From Nocardioides cavernae (GTDB lineage: Bacteria; Actinomycetota; Actinomycetes; Propionibacteriales; Nocardioidaceae), in assembly GCF_016907475.1 (NCBI RefSeq), contig NZ_JAFBCA010000001.1, forward strand, positions 1,674,001 through 1,738,000: 64,000 nt of DNA. The letters are read 5' to 3'. Within the stretch, counting starts at the first letter, position 1, and each line of letters starts with the position of its first letter. This document shows, piece after piece, positions 25,770 to 33,513 of the stretch. The notes beneath the pieces are model-generated. The model ran no database searches. It worked only from the letters and a program-made list of their open reading frames with translations, and was not told where the DNA came from. The translations under genes and the position numbers were made by a program.

Positions 25770-26450
25770 CTATCGCGGCGGCGCGCTGAACTCGCGAGTC
25801 CCCGATCCGTCGCGGGGGACGGCGTGCGCGGTGTCGGAGGGGGGCCCCTCGAGCTCGTCGGCGACGGAGACGACCAGCCCGCCGAGCATGAAGGCGACGA
25901 TGGCGGCGACGAGCGTCGAGGTGGCGAGGTCCGGGATGTAGCGCCGCGCGCCCTCCGGCTCGGCGCCGTGGAAGTGGTGGGTCAGGGCGTGGCCCTTGCC
26001 GCGCGCGAGGAGGTGGCGGTTGACCGGCCAGGCTGCGAAGAAGGCCACCGTCAGCGCGAGCATCATCGAGAGCCAGAACACCGGGTTGACGAGGCCCGCC
26101 TCCATGGCGCCCGGGATGACGGCCATGACCAGGTTGTCGACGAGCTCCATGGTGGCGATCGAGAGCGTGTCGGCCGCGAGGACGACGGTCAGGGCGGCCC
26201 CGAGCCCGAGACCCGCCCGCAGCAGCGGCAGGGTCGACAGGGCGTAGCCGAAGAGGAACGCCAGCCCGATCGCGACGGCGATGGTCGCGAGGTTGCCCAG
26301 TCCCAGTGCGGTGCCGATCATCAGGCCGAGGATCTCGCCGATGGCGCAGCCGGTCAGGCAGTGGAGGGTGGCGGACACCGCCATGGCGTTGCTGCTGCCC
26401 GTGTCGTGGTGGGAGCCGTGCCCGGCTCCGGGGAGAGTGCCTTGGTCCAT
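25770..26450 (-). CDS. DUF4396 membrane protein
   Basis: The 226-residue protein has a His-rich N-terminus (GHGSHHDTG), then six or so helices; the first contains LHCLTGCAIGEILGLMIGT with two Cys, the hallmark of DUF4396. A second His cluster (GKGHALTHHFHGAE) precedes the last two helices. The His and Cys motifs suggest metal binding or transport. Transcription starts from a promoter whose 17-bp spacer is a perfect GC-rich palindrome like a CsoR operator, so copper or another metal may control it. ATG is 6 nt after the -10, so it is leaderless. Confidence 0.85.
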   Translation of the reverse strand: MDQGTLPGAGHGSHHDTGSSNAMAVSATLHCLTGCAIGEILGLMIGTALGLGNLATIAVAIGLAFLFGYALSTLPLLRAGLGLGAALTVVLAADTLSIATMELVDNLVMAVIPGAMEAGLVNPVFWLSMMLALTVAFFAAWPVNRHLLARGKGHALTHHFHGAEPEGARRYIPDLATSTLVAAIVAFMLGGLVVSVADELEGPPSDTAHAVPRDGSGTREFSAPPR

Positions 26451-26456
26451 GGCTCG

Positions 26457-26485
26457 AACATACCCCCGGGGGGTATTAACGTCAA
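26457..26485 (-). promoter_or_regulatory. Promoter with CsoR-like palindromic spacer (DUF4396 gene)
   Basis: Read on the minus strand: TTGACG (26480-26485), 17-bp spacer, TATGTT (26457-26462), 6 nt, ATG. The palindrome ATACCCCCCGGGGGTAT (26460-26476) fills the spacer and overlaps the -10. Its form resembles copper-sensor CsoR sites. Binding is inferred. Confidence 0.7.
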
Positions 26486-27069
26486 CGGCCGGGGACGGTC
26501 GTCGTCATCACGCAGTTCTTCAGTCCCTTGGGGCGCACGTAGGTGAAGCCGAGACGTTCGTAGAGGCGGCGGGTGCCGTTGTAGAGGAACGACGACGACA
26601 CCTTCTTGGTCTGGTCGGTCAGGTCGTGCGGGTAGGACTCGACCACCCCGCCACCCGACTCCGCGATCAGGTCGAGCGCGCCGCGGATCGCGAGCTCGGT
26701 GACCCCGCTGCGGCGGTATCGCTTGTCGACGAAGACGCAGGTGATCCGCCAGTCGGGGTCGGCGTCCTTCTCGGCGTCGTACTGCTTGCGGTGGTGGAGC
26801 GTGGGGAGCTCCACGGGCGTGCCGTACTCCGCCCACGCGATCGCCTCGTCGCCGTCGAGGACCAGCGCGGCGTGCGCCTCGCCCCTCTCGACGTACGACT
26901 TCTTGAGTGCGCGGTTGCCCTCCCTGCCCTGGCCCCGCTCGGGGCTGTCGGGGTGGAACCAGATGCAGTAGCAGCCGCCGAAGATCCCGTTGTGCCGGAT
27001 GACGAGGTCGTCGAAGGCCGGCCAGGTCTCGGGCGTGAGGGGCTTGATGTCGTACGACGTCTCGCTCAT
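26482..27069 (-). CDS. GNAT-family N-acetyltransferase
   Basis: The 195-residue protein has the GNAT core: ALVLDGDEAIAWAEYG, the acetyl-CoA loop VDKRYRRSGVTELAIRGALDLIAESGG (about residues 108-135, with the R-x-x-G/A-type turn RRSG) and the C-terminal RRLYERLGFTYVRPKG strand-helix. The substrate is unknown. An in-frame ATG at 27069 is preceded by TACGGT (minus, 27076-27081) with a 6-nt gap, so it is probably leaderless. Its stop overlaps the -35 box of the downstream DUF4396 promoter. Confidence 0.88.
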   Translation of the reverse strand: MSETSYDIKPLTPETWPAFDDLVIRHNGIFGGCYCIWFHPDSPERGQGREGNRALKKSYVERGEAHAALVLDGDEAIAWAEYGTPVELPTLHHRKQYDAEKDADPDWRITCVFVDKRYRRSGVTELAIRGALDLIAESGGGVVESYPHDLTDQTKKVSSSFLYNGTRRLYERLGFTYVRPKGLKNCVMTTTVPGR

Positions 27070-27109
27070 GCGGCGACCGTACGACCGGAACCGGACGAGC
27101 GGCTACCGG

Positions 27110-28513
27110 TTACCCCGAGGTCAGACGACCCGTCATCGAGTCGACGTCGAGGGCGGCGTCGAGCTGTTCCTCGGTCAGGTCTCCGCGCTCGACGTAGCCC
27201 ATGCCGATCACGGTCTCGCGGATCGTGGCCCCGTCGGCGAGGGCCTTCTTGGCGACCTTGGCGGCCTGCTCGTAGCCGATGTGGGCGTTGAGCGGGGTGA
27301 CCACCGAGGGGGAGGACTCGGCGTAGCGCCGCATCCGATCGGCGTCGGCGGTGATCCCGTCCACGCACCTCTCGGCGAGCAGGACCGAGGAGGTGGACAG
27401 CACGTGGATCGACTCGAGCAGGGCGTGCGCCATGACCGGCATCATCACGTTGAGCTCGAAGCTGCCGGACGCGCCGGCCCAGGCGATCGTCGCGTCGTTG
27501 CCGACGACCCGGGCGCACACCATCAGGGTCGCCTCGGGCAGCACCGGGTTGACCTTGCCGGGCATGATGCTCGACCCCGGCTGGAGGTCGGGCAGGCGGA
27601 TCTCGGCGAGCCCCGTCGTGGGTCCCGACGACATCCAGCGCAGGTCGTTGCACGCCTTGGTGAGCCCGACGGCGATGGTGCGCAGGACGCCGGACAGCTC
27701 GACCAGCGAGTCGCGGGTGCCCTGCGCCTCGAAGTGGTTGCGCGCCTCGGTGAAGGGCTGCCCGGTCCGCTCGGAGAGCGCGGCGATCGCCCGCTCCGCG
27801 AAGGCGGCCGGGGTGTTGATGCCGGTGCCGACGGCGGTGCCGCCAAGGGGGAGCTCGCGCACGCGCGGCAGCACCGCCTCGAGCCGCTCGACGCCGAGGC
27901 GCAGCGTGGCGGCGTAAGCCCCCATCTCCTGCCCGAGCGTCACGGGCGTGGCGTCCATCAGGTGGGTGCGCCCCGACTTCACCGTGTCGGCGAACTCCTC
28001 GGCCTTGCCCTCGAACGACGTGGCCAGCCGGTCGAGCGCGGGCAGGAGGTCGTCGACGACCGCGAGCGTCGCCGCGACGTGGATGCTGGTCGGGAAGGTG
28101 TCGTTGCTGCTCTGCGAGGCGTTGACGTGGTCGTTGGGGTGGACCTCGACGCCGGCCTGCGCGGCCAGGGTCGCGATGACCTCGTTGGCGTTCATGTTGG
28201 AGCTGGTGCCGGACCCCGTCTGGAAGACGTCGATGGGGAACTCCCCGTCGTGCGCCCCGTCGACGATGGCGTCGGCGGCGGAGACGATGGCCTGCGCCTG
28301 CTCGTGGCGTACGACGCCCAGTGCGGCGTTGGCGGTCGCGGCGGCCGCCTTGACGTGGGCCAGCGCCTGGACGTGCCGGGGCTGCAGCGTGAGGCCGCTG
28401 ATCGGGAAGTTCTCGATCGCGCGCTGGGTCTGGGCCCGCCAGAGGGCGTCGCGAGGTACCTCGACCTCGCCCATGGAGTCGTGCTCGGTGCGGGTCGGGC
28501 TCCCATCGCTCAT
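27110..28513 (-). CDS. fumC: Class II fumarate hydratase
   Basis: The 467-residue protein belongs to the fumarase/aspartase superfamily with [15 protein letters not shown], the substrate-binding [17 protein letters not shown] and the signature [12 protein letters not shown] (near residue 315; catalytic Ser). It interconverts fumarate and malate in the TCA cycle without an iron-sulfur cluster. ATG at 28513 has TAACGT (minus, 28521-28526) with a 7-nt gap. A class I fumarase is also present at 34396-36102, so the two forms coexist. Confidence 0.97.
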   Translation of the reverse strand: MSDGSPTRTEHDSMGEVEVPRDALWRAQTQRAIENFPISGLTLQPRHVQALAHVKAAAATANAALGVVRHEQAQAIVSAADAIVDGAHDGEFPIDVFQTGSGTSSNMNANEVIATLAAQAGVEVHPNDHVNASQSSNDTFPTSIHVAATLAVVDDLLPALDRLATSFEGKAEEFADTVKSGRTHLMDATPVTLGQEMGAYAATLRLGVERLEAVLPRVRELPLGGTAVGTGINTPAAFAERAIAALSERTGQPFTEARNHFEAQGTRDSLVELSGVLRTIAVGLTKACNDLRWMSSGPTTGLAEIRLPDLQPGSSIMPGKVNPVLPEATLMVCARVVGNDATIAWAGASGSFELNVMMPVMAHALLESIHVLSTSSVLLAERCVDGITADADRMRRYAESSPSVVTPLNAHIGYEQAAKVAKKALADGATIRETVIGMGYVERGDLTEEQLDAALDVDSMTGRLTSG

Positions 28514-28530
28514 GCGGTCGACGTTAGTCC

Positions 28531-28561
28531 TTGACAGATAGGTAACGTATTGGTTACCAAT
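28531..28561 (+). promoter_or_regulatory. Promoter/operator of the ArsR-SRPBCC operon
   Basis: TTGACA (28531-28536) is followed by an inverted repeat GGTAAC-N6-GTTACC (28541-28558), and a perfect palindrome ATTGGT-T-ACCAAT (28549-28561) ends 5 nt before GTG 28567. Its size and location suit autorepression by an ArsR protein. Confidence 0.65.
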
Positions 28562-28566
28562 AGGGG

Positions 28567-28944
28567 GTGGACCCGTTCGCTGCCCTCGCCGACCCCGTAC
28601 GACGTGACCTCGTCGCCCGGCTCGCGCGCGGACCGGCCCGGGTCGTGGACCTCACCGCCGAGCACGCGATCAGCCGCCCGGCCATCAGCCGGCACCTGCG
28701 CCTGCTCGCCGAGGCCGGCCTGGTGACGGCGGAGGACCGCGGTCGGGAGCGGCACTACCGGCTCGAGCGCACCGGGCTGTCGGTGCTCGCCGACTGGCTC
28801 GCTGCCCTGGATCCGCACCTCCGCTTCGACGAGTCCGTGCTCGACGGGCTCGACCTCGAGGTCCGCCGTACGACCCGCGACCGTGCGCGGGACATCCGCG
28901 CGGCCGCCGATGCCCGACCCGATCCCCAGGAGGAGACCGCATGA
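28567..28944 (+). CDS. ArsR-family regulator
   Basis: The 125-residue winged-helix protein has [60 protein letters not shown], the full ArsR DNA-binding unit. The recognition helix is [11 protein letters not shown]. No metal-binding Cys pattern (ELCVCDL) is present, so it belongs to the non-metal, SRPBCC-linked ArsR group. It overlaps the next gene by 4 nt (ATGA). GTG is used with no ribosome-binding site. It probably represses its own operon. Confidence 0.92.
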   Translation: MDPFAALADPVRRDLVARLARGPARVVDLTAEHAISRPAISRHLRLLAEAGLVTAEDRGRERHYRLERTGLSVLADWLAALDPHLRFDESVLDGLDLEVRRTTRDRARDIRAAADARPDPQEETA

Positions 28945-29459
28945 CCACCACCAGCCCCCGCCCCACCGGTCGCCGCGAGGAGCGGCACGGCGAGACGTTC
29001 CTCGTCTTCGACCGGACGTTCCGCGCCCCGATCGAGGACGTGTGGGCGGCCGTGACCGAGTCCGACCGTCTCGTCCGCTGGATCGGGGAGTGGAGCGGCG
29101 ACCCGGCGAGCGGGTCGGTCACCTTCAGGATGACGGCCGAGGGCGACGACGTGGCCGACGAGACGATCTGGATCGACGAGTGCGTCCCACCTCGACGTCT
29201 CGTGATGCGGTCCGCGCAGCCCGTGGAGCCCGACCTGCTGTGGGCCTGGGAGATCGACCTCGTCGAGGCCGACGGCACCACGACCCTCTCCTTCGCCCAG
29301 GGCGTCACCGACGTGGAGCTCGCCGAGAGCGTCGGGCCGGGCTGGGACTACTACCTCGACCGCATGGTCGCCGCGGAGGCCGGCCAGGACCTCGCCGCGA
29401 TCGACTTCGACGACTACTACCCGGCGTTCAAGGACCACTACCGGGCCGAGCTCGCCTGA
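28941..29459 (+). CDS. SRPBCC (AHSA1-like) domain protein
   Basis: The 172-residue protein is a START/Bet v1-like helix-grip fold: FDRTFRAPIEDVWAAVTESDRLVRWIGEWSGDP at the N-terminus, DECVPPRRLVMR, and TTLSFAQGVTDVELAESVGPGWDYYLDRM at the C-terminus. Such proteins bind hydrophobic ligands and are frequently paired with an ArsR repressor, as here. The ligand is unknown. The ATGA overlap shows translational coupling. Confidence 0.9.
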   Translation: MTTTSPRPTGRREERHGETFLVFDRTFRAPIEDVWAAVTESDRLVRWIGEWSGDPASGSVTFRMTAEGDDVADETIWIDECVPPRRLVMRSAQPVEPDLLWAWEIDLVEADGTTTLSFAQGVTDVELAESVGPGWDYYLDRMVAAEAGQDLAAIDFDDYYPAFKDHYRAELA

Positions 29460-29505
29460 CCGCAGCGGCGTGGCCACTTGGTCCCGTCATGGCCCATTGG
29501 GGAGC

Positions 29506-31404
29506 ATGGGACGCATGGGGTTGCTGCGTCTCGGGGTCGGTGTCGGTCTGTCGGTGGTCATGGTGACCACCTCGGCGTGCTCGCTGCTGGGTGGCGACGA
29601 GGGACCGCAGGCCGCCGACACCGCCGACGAACTCGCCGTCGCGCTCTCGGGGCACTCCCTCGGCGAGGTCCCGCTGACGAGCGAGGACGCCCGCGCCGCC
29701 TTCGCCGACCTGGTCGAGCCCCTCGAGGAGGTGCCCGTCGCCGTCGAGGTCACCGACGTCCAGCAGGTCGAGGAGGAGGGCCGGGCGGACGCCACGCTCG
29801 CCTGGAGGTGGGACGTCACCGACACCACCCCGTGGGAGTACGAGACGACAGTCCGGCTGTCGCAGGACGAGGACGGCTGGAAGGTCGACTGGGCGCCCGA
29901 CGCGCTGGCGCCCGACCTCGCCGACGGCGACACCCTCGGCCTGCGCACGCTCCCGCCGGTGCGCGGTGACATCACCGGGGCCGACGGCGCGGTGCTGGTG
30001 ACCGAGCGGCCGGTGCTGCGCTACGGGCTCGACAAGACCAAGGTCCAGGGGCCGCAGGTCGCCCGGAGCGCCCGACGGATCGCGCGGGTCCTCGACGTCG
30101 ACGTGGCGTCGTACGTCGAGCGCGCGGAGGTGATGGGCGCCGAGGCCTTCGTCGAGGCGCTCGTGCTGCGCGAGGACGACGCGCTCGACGTGCTGCCCGG
30201 CTTCGCGAAGATCCGCGGCGCACTGGCCGTGCGCGACACCATGCCGCTCGCCTCGACGCGCGAGTTCGCCGCGGCGCTGCTCGGCCGCGTCGGCCCTGCG
30301 ACGGCTGAGGTCGTCGAGGCCTCGGAGGGTCGCATCGTCGCCGGCGACGAGGTCGGACTCTCCGGCCTGCAGGCCCGCTACGACGAGCAGCTGCGGGGCG
30401 TGCCCGGTGCGTCCGTCGTCGCCCGCGACGCCGACGACCAGCTGCGCACCCTTGCCGAGGTCCCGGCCACCGACGGGGCCGACCTCGTGACCACCCTCGA
30501 CCCGGCGCTTCAGCAGAAGGGCGAGGACGTGCTGGCCACCCTCGGCGAGGGTGCGCCGGCGGCGGCCCTCGTGGCGATCCGGCCCTCCGACGGCGCGGTC
30601 CTGGCGAGCGCCAACGGTGCCGGTGCGGAGGGCGCCGACCTCGCCATGACGGGGCAGTACGCCCCCGGCTCGACGTTCAAGGTGGTCACGTCGCTCGCGC
30701 TGCTGCGCAGTGGGATGGGGGTGGACGACGTCGTGTCGTGCCCCGCAACGACGGTCGTCGACGGCCGGTCGTTCAAGAACTACGACGACTACCCGGCCTC
30801 CGCGCTCGGCGACATCACCCTGACCCAGGCCATCGCCCAGTCCTGCAACACCGCCCTGATCGGCAACGCCGACCGCCTCGCCGACGGCGACCTGGCGGCG
30901 GCCGCCCAGGCCCTCGGGCTCGGCACCGACCACGACCTCGGCTTCCCGGTCTACTTCGGCCAGGTCCCGCCGCCGGAGACCGCGACGGGCGCGGCGGCCG
31001 ACATGATCGGCCAGGGCACCGTGCTCGCCAGCCCCTTCGCGATGGCCACGGTCGCCGCGTCGGTACGGGCCGGCCGGGCCGTGCTGCCGGTGCTGCTGCC
31101 GGACCACCAGGTCGAGCAGGTGGTTCCGGGCATGCCGCTCACGGGTCCCGAGTCGGGCACCCTCCGCGGGCTGATGCGCGCCGTGGTCACCACCGGGTCG
31201 GGCCGCTTCCTCCAGGACGTGCCGGGCGAGGTGGGCGCGAAGACCGGCACCGCGGAGTTCGGCCAGCCCGACGCCTCAGGGGCGCTCCCGACGCACACGT
31301 GGATGATCGCGACGCGGGGCGACCTCGCCGTCGCGGTGTTCGTCGAGACCGGCGTCTCGGGGTCGCAGACCGCGGGCCCGGTGCTCGAGGCGTTCCTGCG
31401 CTGA
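29506..31404 (+). CDS. Lipoprotein penicillin-binding transpeptidase with MecA-like N-terminal domain
   Basis: The 632-residue protein has a lipobox TTSACSLL (Cys25 from ATG 29506), an NTF2-like MecA_N domain (about 40-150), a dimerisation domain (about 160-310) and a transpeptidase domain with STFK (SxxK, catalytic Ser), SCN (SxN) and KTGTAEF. It crosslinks peptidoglycan at the outer membrane face. A second in-frame ATG at 29515 has GGAG at better spacing and is an equally good start. It resembles the low-affinity class B PBPs of Gram-positives. Confidence 0.92.
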   Translation: MGRMGLLRLGVGVGLSVVMVTTSACSLLGGDEGPQAADTADELAVALSGHSLGEVPLTSEDARAAFADLVEPLEEVPVAVEVTDVQQVEEEGRADATLAWRWDVTDTTPWEYETTVRLSQDEDGWKVDWAPDALAPDLADGDTLGLRTLPPVRGDITGADGAVLVTERPVLRYGLDKTKVQGPQVARSARRIARVLDVDVASYVERAEVMGAEAFVEALVLREDDALDVLPGFAKIRGALAVRDTMPLASTREFAAALLGRVGPATAEVVEASEGRIVAGDEVGLSGLQARYDEQLRGVPGASVVARDADDQLRTLAEVPATDGADLVTTLDPALQQKGEDVLATLGEGAPAAALVAIRPSDGAVLASANGAGAEGADLAMTGQYAPGSTFKVVTSLALLRSGMGVDDVVSCPATTVVDGRSFKNYDDYPASALGDITLTQAIAQSCNTALIGNADRLADGDLAAAAQALGLGTDHDLGFPVYFGQVPPPETATGAAADMIGQGTVLASPFAMATVAASVRAGRAVLPVLLPDHQVEQVVPGMPLTGPESGTLRGLMRAVVTTGSGRFLQDVPGEVGAKTGTAEFGQPDASGALPTHTWMIATRGDLAVAVFVETGVSGSQTAGPVLEAFLR

Positions 31405-31417
31405 GGGCGGCAGGTCC

Positions 31418-32104
31418 TCAGCGGCGGGCGAGGTAGAGGAAGTACTCCTCCGGCCGGTCCTGCAGCAGCACGTCGTGGGCCTGCTCCTCCGCGGCGCCGA
31501 ACACAGTGCGGAGCGCCGCGAGCAGGTCCGGCGCGGCGTTGGCCGACCACACCACGAGCACGCCACCCGGACCGAGGACGTCGCGGCACCGGCGGAGGAA
31601 CTCCTCCTGGTAGACCGCCTCGTTGCGCTGGTGCACCAGGTAGCCAGGACCGTTGTCGACGTCGAGGAGCACCAGGTCGTAGGTCGAGCGGGCCTCGGCG
31701 ATCGCCATGGCGATGTCGGCGTTGACGACGGTGGCGCGCGTGTCGGCCAGCAGGGCGGGCCCGTGCGGCACCGTCCCGTCGCGCATCCACTGCACCAGGG
31801 TCTCCTCGATCTCGACCACGACCGCCCGCTCGACGCGGGGATCGGCGAGCACCCGCTGCAGGGTGAAGCCCAGCCCGAGCCCGCCGACGAGCACGGTGGA
31901 CGGATCCTCGACCAGCTCGAGCGCCTGCGCGGCCAGCTCGATCTCGCTCGTGGTCTCGAGGGTGTCCATCACGAACACCCCGTTGACGCGGAGCTCGAGC
32001 ACGTCGGCGCCGGTGCCGTTCGTACGCCGCCGCAGCACCACCTCGCCGCGGGTGCTCTCGGCCCGGGCGATCTCCACGCTCTGGACGCTCTCGGGGCTCA
32101 CCAT
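31418..32104 (-). CDS. Spermidine-synthase-like methyltransferase-fold protein
   Basis: The 228-residue protein has the aminopropyltransferase Rossmann domain: TVLVGGLGLGFTLQRVLAD, AVVVEIEETLVQWM, YDLVLLDVDNGPGYLVHQRNEAVYQEEFLRRCRDVLGPGGVLVVWSAN. It lacks an obvious N-terminal tetramerisation domain and the canonical GGGDG motif (GGLGLG instead), so it is probably not a true spermidine synthase. ATG 32104 has AGGA upstream. Substrate unknown; it is convergent with the PBP gene. Confidence 0.82.
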   Translation of the reverse strand: MVSPESVQSVEIARAESTRGEVVLRRRTNGTGADVLELRVNGVFVMDTLETTSEIELAAQALELVEDPSTVLVGGLGLGFTLQRVLADPRVERAVVVEIEETLVQWMRDGTVPHGPALLADTRATVVNADIAMAIAEARSTYDLVLLDVDNGPGYLVHQRNEAVYQEEFLRRCRDVLGPGGVLVVWSANAAPDLLAALRTVFGAAEEQAHDVLLQDRPEEYFLYLARR

Positions 32105-32235
32105 GTCGCCATCCTGCCAACCACCGCTGTCGGACCCGACGCTGCCCACGCCGTCGCCGGTGGGCAGCCTTCGTCCAAGGTCGCCGCGCGACGGATGGTG
32201 GCGCCAAATGGCTGCCCAGACCCGGCGCGTCCGAC

Positions 32236-32241
32236 TACCGT
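32236..32241 (+). promoter_or_regulatory. Leaderless -10 box of the first CarH-like gene
   Basis: TACCGT lies 6 nt before GTG 32248. A single degenerate TTCGTCCAAG (32170-32179) resembles the TTGTCCA operator repeats upstream of the second gene. Confidence 0.4.
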
Positions 32242-32247
32242 GAACTC

Positions 32248-33117
32248 GTGTACACCGTCGGCCGCACAGCTGAGCTCACCGGCGTGCCCTCCGGGACCCT
32301 CCGCAAGTGGGAGCAGCGCTACGGCGTGGTCGTCCCGCAGCGCTCGTCGGGCAACTACCGGCTGTACGACGACGAGGCGGTGCGCCGGCTCGTCGTGATG
32401 CGCAGCCTGGTCGAGGCGGGCTGGACGGCGCAGGAGGCGGCTCGCCACGTCACCGAGGACGTCGCGGCCGCGGAGGCCCAGGTCGCGCGACCGGAGGAGC
32501 CCGCCTACGAGGCACGCTTCGAGACCCTCGTCGCGTGTGCCCAGGACTTCGACGTCCCCCAGCTCGAGCGGCTGCTGGGCGAGGGGTTCGGCGACATCGA
32601 CGTGGTGTCCGTGATCGACGACTGGCTCCTGCCGTCCATGGTCCACCTCGGCAAGGCCTGGCAGCGCGGGCTCGTCTCGGTCGCGGGCGAGCACTTCGTG
32701 ACCGGCGCGGTGCACCGCAGGCTGGCCCTGACGTTCCAGTCGCTTCCGCCCGCCCCGAGTGGCGGCCCGCGCGTCGTCGTGGGACTCGCGCGCGGCTCCC
32801 GCCACGAGATAGGCGTGCTGGCGTTCGCGCTGGTGCTGAGGTCGCGCGGGGTCGCGGTGACCTACCTCGGCGGCGACCTGCCGCTCGAGGCCTGGGTCGG
32901 AGCCGTGCGTCTCATCGAGCCCCGGGCCGTGGTGCTCGCCGCTCCGACGATCGAGGACCTGCCGGCGGTGCGCGAGGTGACCGAGGCGCTCATGCCGCTC
33001 ACCGAGGTGCTGCTCGGCGGCGCCCACCAGGACCGCGTCGAGGGTCCCGTGCACCTCGGGCACCACGCCGGTGCGGCGGCAGACGCCCTCGCCACCCGCC
33101 TCGGCGCCGTCAGCTGA
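32248..33117 (+). CDS. MerR-family B12-binding (CarH/LitR-like) regulator, copy 1
   Basis: The 289-residue protein has an N-terminal MerR winged helix (VGRTAELTGVPSGTLRKWEQRYGVV, then SGNYRLYDDEAVRRL), a helical bundle with the light-sensing Wx9EH motif (WQRGLVSVAGEH, near residue 137) and a cobalamin-binding Rossmann domain. In the latter the usual E/DxHxxG is GSRHEIG, keeping the cobalt-ligand His but not the acidic residue. CarH represses carotenoid genes in the dark as an adenosylcobalamin tetramer and releases DNA in light. GTG start, apparently leaderless. No carotenoid genes are nearby. Confidence 0.88.
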   Translation: MYTVGRTAELTGVPSGTLRKWEQRYGVVVPQRSSGNYRLYDDEAVRRLVVMRSLVEAGWTAQEAARHVTEDVAAAEAQVARPEEPAYEARFETLVACAQDFDVPQLERLLGEGFGDIDVVSVIDDWLLPSMVHLGKAWQRGLVSVAGEHFVTGAVHRRLALTFQSLPPAPSGGPRVVVGLARGSRHEIGVLAFALVLRSRGVAVTYLGGDLPLEAWVGAVRLIEPRAVVLAAPTIEDLPAVREVTEALMPLTEVLLGGAHQDRVEGPVHLGHHAGAAADALATRLGAVS

Positions 33118-33141
33118 CGCCGGGCGCCCGCCCGCAGGTGC

Positions 33142-33396
33142 TCAGCGGGCCGTCGGTGCGGTCGGCCCCTCGGTGCAACCGCTGCTGGACCAGTGGCCGC
33201 CCACGATGTCCACGCGGCAGTGGCTGTCGGTCGACGGCAGGTCGGTCGTCGCGGGCGACGTGCCGAGCACGGAGCCCAGCGCGGCTGCGGCGAGCACGGC
33301 GACGCCGGCCACCCGGAGCCGGCGGTTGGTGCGCTCCTCGAGGTCCGCCACCGGCCGTGCCGTGACCGCCATGAACGGCTGCGCCGTGATCGACAT
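33142..33396 (-). CDS. Small membrane-anchored or secreted protein between the CarH-like genes
   Basis: The 84-residue protein has a 27-residue hydrophilic N-terminus, one hydrophobic segment (about residues 29-47, LRVAGVAVLAAAALGSVLG) and an exported tail with two cysteines (SHCRVDIVGG, SSSGCTE). ATG at 33396 has a very strong GAGGAGGA ribosome-binding site, so the gene is real although it was missed by longer frames. It is divergent from the second regulator and shares its operator region. Family unknown; the two Cys suggest a disulfide outside the cell. Confidence 0.72.
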   Translation of the reverse strand: MSITAQPFMAVTARPVADLEERTNRRLRVAGVAVLAAAALGSVLGTSPATTDLPSTDSHCRVDIVGGHWSSSGCTEGPTAPTAR

Positions 33397-33425
33397 GGGT
33401 CCTCCTCGGGAAGCATTCCTGTGGC

Positions 33426-33492
33426 TTGTCCACAGTTTGTCCACCGTTGGTGGACAACCGGGACAGTAGGACTGTTGTCCACGCTTTGTCCA
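33426..33492. promoter_or_regulatory. CarH-type operator: TTGTCCA repeats phased at 11 bp
   Basis: TTGTCCA occurs at 33426, 33437, 33475 and 33486, and inverted (TGGACAA) at 33451. Pairs are spaced exactly 11 bp, the repeat length bound by CarH DNA-binding domains head to tail. The set covers the divergent promoter region, and TACCCT (33501-33506) is the probable -10 for the rightward gene. Confidence 0.8.
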
Positions 33493-33513
33493 AAGTTCGC
33501 TACCCTTGCGGGT

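Noticed and set aside
31418..32104. True spermidine synthase
   Set aside because: The glycine motif and N-terminal domain of the enzyme are missing, so it is only a fold relative.
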